This document shows, one piece after another, positions 7,222-8,072 of a stretch of 8,072 nt of DNA. The translations under genes were made by a program, and so were the position numbers. The notes beneath the pieces are model-generated. The model was not told the origin of the DNA. It was given only the letters and a program-made list of their open reading frames with translations, and ran no database searches. Where the stretch lies: positions 1 through 8,072 of the forward strand of contig JBIOYQ010000049.1 in NCBI GenBank assembly GCA_044870295.1, given 5' to 3'. Each line of letters begins with the position of its first letter. Positions within the stretch are counted from its first letter, which is position 1. The stretch comes from AC-52 sp044870295 (lineage in GTDB: Bacteria > Actinomycetota > UBA4738).

Positions 7222-7694
7222 TGCTGGTTCGCGTCGTGGTGAACGGAGAGGAGCGCGAGGCCGACGTCTGGCCGGGCTCCAGCCTGCTGTACGCCCTGCG
7301 CGAGCACCTCGGACTCCCCGGTTCGAAGAACGCCTGCGAGCAGGGCGAGTGCGGGTCGTGCTCCGTGTGGCTGGACGGAGAGCTGGTCTGCTCGTGTCTG
7401 GTGCTGGCCGCTCAAGCCCACGGTCGAGAGGTCCGCACCGTGGAGGGACTGAGCGACGGCGACACCCTCCATCCGGTCCAGGAAGCCTTCCTCGACGCCG
7501 GCGCCGTCCAGTGCGGCTTCTGCACGCCGGGCCTCATCGTCGCGGTGACCCATCTGCTGGAGGAGACACCGTCGCCGTCCGAGGACGAGGTCCGCGAGGC
7601 CCTGTCCGGCAACCTGTGCAGATGCACCGGGTACCAGAAGATCCTCGACGCCGTGCGGCTGGCGGCGGACCGGCTGGCGGAGTCCACGTCATGA
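7221..7694 (+). CDS. Free-standing [2Fe-2S] subunit of a molybdenum hydroxylase (CoxS/XdhC type)
   Basis: A 157-residue iron-sulfur subunit with two clusters. The N-terminal plant-ferredoxin-like cluster is bound by C39, C44, C47 and C59 (ACEQGECGSCSVW). The C-terminal helical cluster is bound by C98 and C101 (QCGFCTPG) and C133 and C135 (NLCRCTGYQKI). Length is standard for the family. The start at 7221 overlaps the stop of the FAD gene as TGATG and is preceded by GAGGAGGT at 7202-7209. The longer in-frame start at 7140 would add 27 residues with no homology and is rejected. The oddity is redundancy: the Mo subunit of this operon already carries both cluster domains, so this subunit either serves another Mo subunit outside the window or adds extra clusters to the same complex. 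It has an extra cysteine at 57, next to cluster ligand 59. It is cytosolic, with no signal peptide. Confidence 0.94.
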   Translation: MLVRVVVNGEEREADVWPGSSLLYALREHLGLPGSKNACEQGECGSCSVWLDGELVCSCLVLAAQAHGREVRTVEGLSDGDTLHPVQEAFLDAGAVQCGFCTPGLIVAVTHLLEETPSPSEDEVREALSGNLCRCTGYQKILDAVRLAADRLAESTS

Positions 7695-8072
7695 CCAGGC
7701 TGTTGATCGAGGGGTGCGAGTCGGTGGCCACCATGGACGACGCCGACACCGAGATCCCCGGCGGTTCGATCATGGTGGAGGACGGCGTGATCACCTGGGT
7801 CGGCAGGGGGAACCCGCCGGGTCGGACTGAGGGCGTCGACGTCATCGACGGGCGCGGCGCCGTCGCCACGCCCGGGCTGATCAACACGCATCACCATCTG
7901 TACCAGGCCCTGACCCGGGTCCGTGCGCAGGACCAGGGTCTGTTCGGCTGGCTGCAGGAGCTCTACCCCGTGTGGGCCGGCATCGACGCCGAGTGGGAGC
8001 GGGCCGCGGCGGCGGTCGGCCTGGCCGAGCTGGCCGTGTCGGGGTGTTCGACCTCGACCGACCACCATTACG
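7691..8072 (+). CDS. 8-oxoguanine deaminase-like amidohydrolase (N-terminal part only)
   Basis: The first 127 residues of a second amidohydrolase, cut by the right edge. It has the small N-terminal beta domain followed by the start of the TIM barrel. The metal-binding HxH is H67 and H69 in PGLINTHHHLYQ. It continues with GLFGWLQELYPVWAGID (83-99) and LAELAVSGCSTSTDHHY (111-127). This pattern is characteristic of 8-oxoguanine deaminases and the related hydroxy-s-triazine hydrolases (AtzB/TrzN group). The first converts 8-oxoguanine to urate and ammonia. The other metal ligands lie beyond the window, so the substrate cannot be settled here. The ATG overlaps the stop of the [2Fe-2S] gene by four bases (ATGA), with GGAG at 7679-7682 eight bases upstream. 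It clearly differs from the SsnA-type enzyme at 3964-5313, so this is not a simple duplication. Confidence 0.88.
   Translation, partial: MTRLLIEGCESVATMDDADTEIPGGSIMVEDGVITWVGRGNPPGRTEGVDVIDGRGAVATPGLINTHHHLYQALTRVRAQDQGLFGWLQELYPVWAGIDAEWERAAAAVGLAELAVSGCSTSTDHHY

Overview
High-GC bacterial DNA with almost no unused sequence, holding seven genes: one on the minus strand and a tightly packed six-gene operon on the plus strand. The strong GC bias, the F420-type luciferase-like enzyme and the GAF-EAL architecture suggest an Actinomycetota-like organism, or a Chloroflexota-like one. No rRNA or marker gene is present, so this placement is only suggestive. I see no tRNA, CRISPR array, insertion sequence or phage gene.

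Layout. Positions 1-1083 (minus strand) encode a GAF-EAL cyclic-di-GMP phosphodiesterase that runs off the left edge. Positions 1084-1317 are a divergent intergenic region with weak promoter-like signals and a GC-rich palindrome. From 1318 to the right edge runs an operon: (1) a fused [2Fe-2S]/molybdopterin dehydrogenase of the selenium-dependent xanthine dehydrogenase type; (2) an SsnA-family amidohydrolase; (3) a luciferase-like, probably F420- or FMN-dependent oxidoreductase; (4) a CoxM/XdhB-type FAD subunit; (5) a second, free-standing [2Fe-2S] subunit; (6) the start of an 8-oxoguanine deaminase-like amidohydrolase, cut by the right edge. Genes 2 to 6 are joined by a 1-base gap, two 1-base stop/start overlaps (TGATG) and one 4-base overlap (ATGA), which indicates co-transcription and translational coupling.

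How they may work together. The molybdenum subunit keeps the residues that distinguish purine-oxidising from aldehyde-oxidising members of its family. SsnA and this dehydrogenase type are known companions in purine/urate degradation and labile-selenium gene sets, and 8-oxoguanine deaminases make urate. The simplest reading is a purine or N-heterocycle catabolic operon: hydroxylation by the Mo/Fe-S/FAD enzyme, deamination or ring hydrolysis by two amidohydrolases, and one extra flavin or F420 redox step. The unusual parts are the luciferase-like enzyme in the middle of the operon and the presence of both a fused and a separate [2Fe-2S] module.
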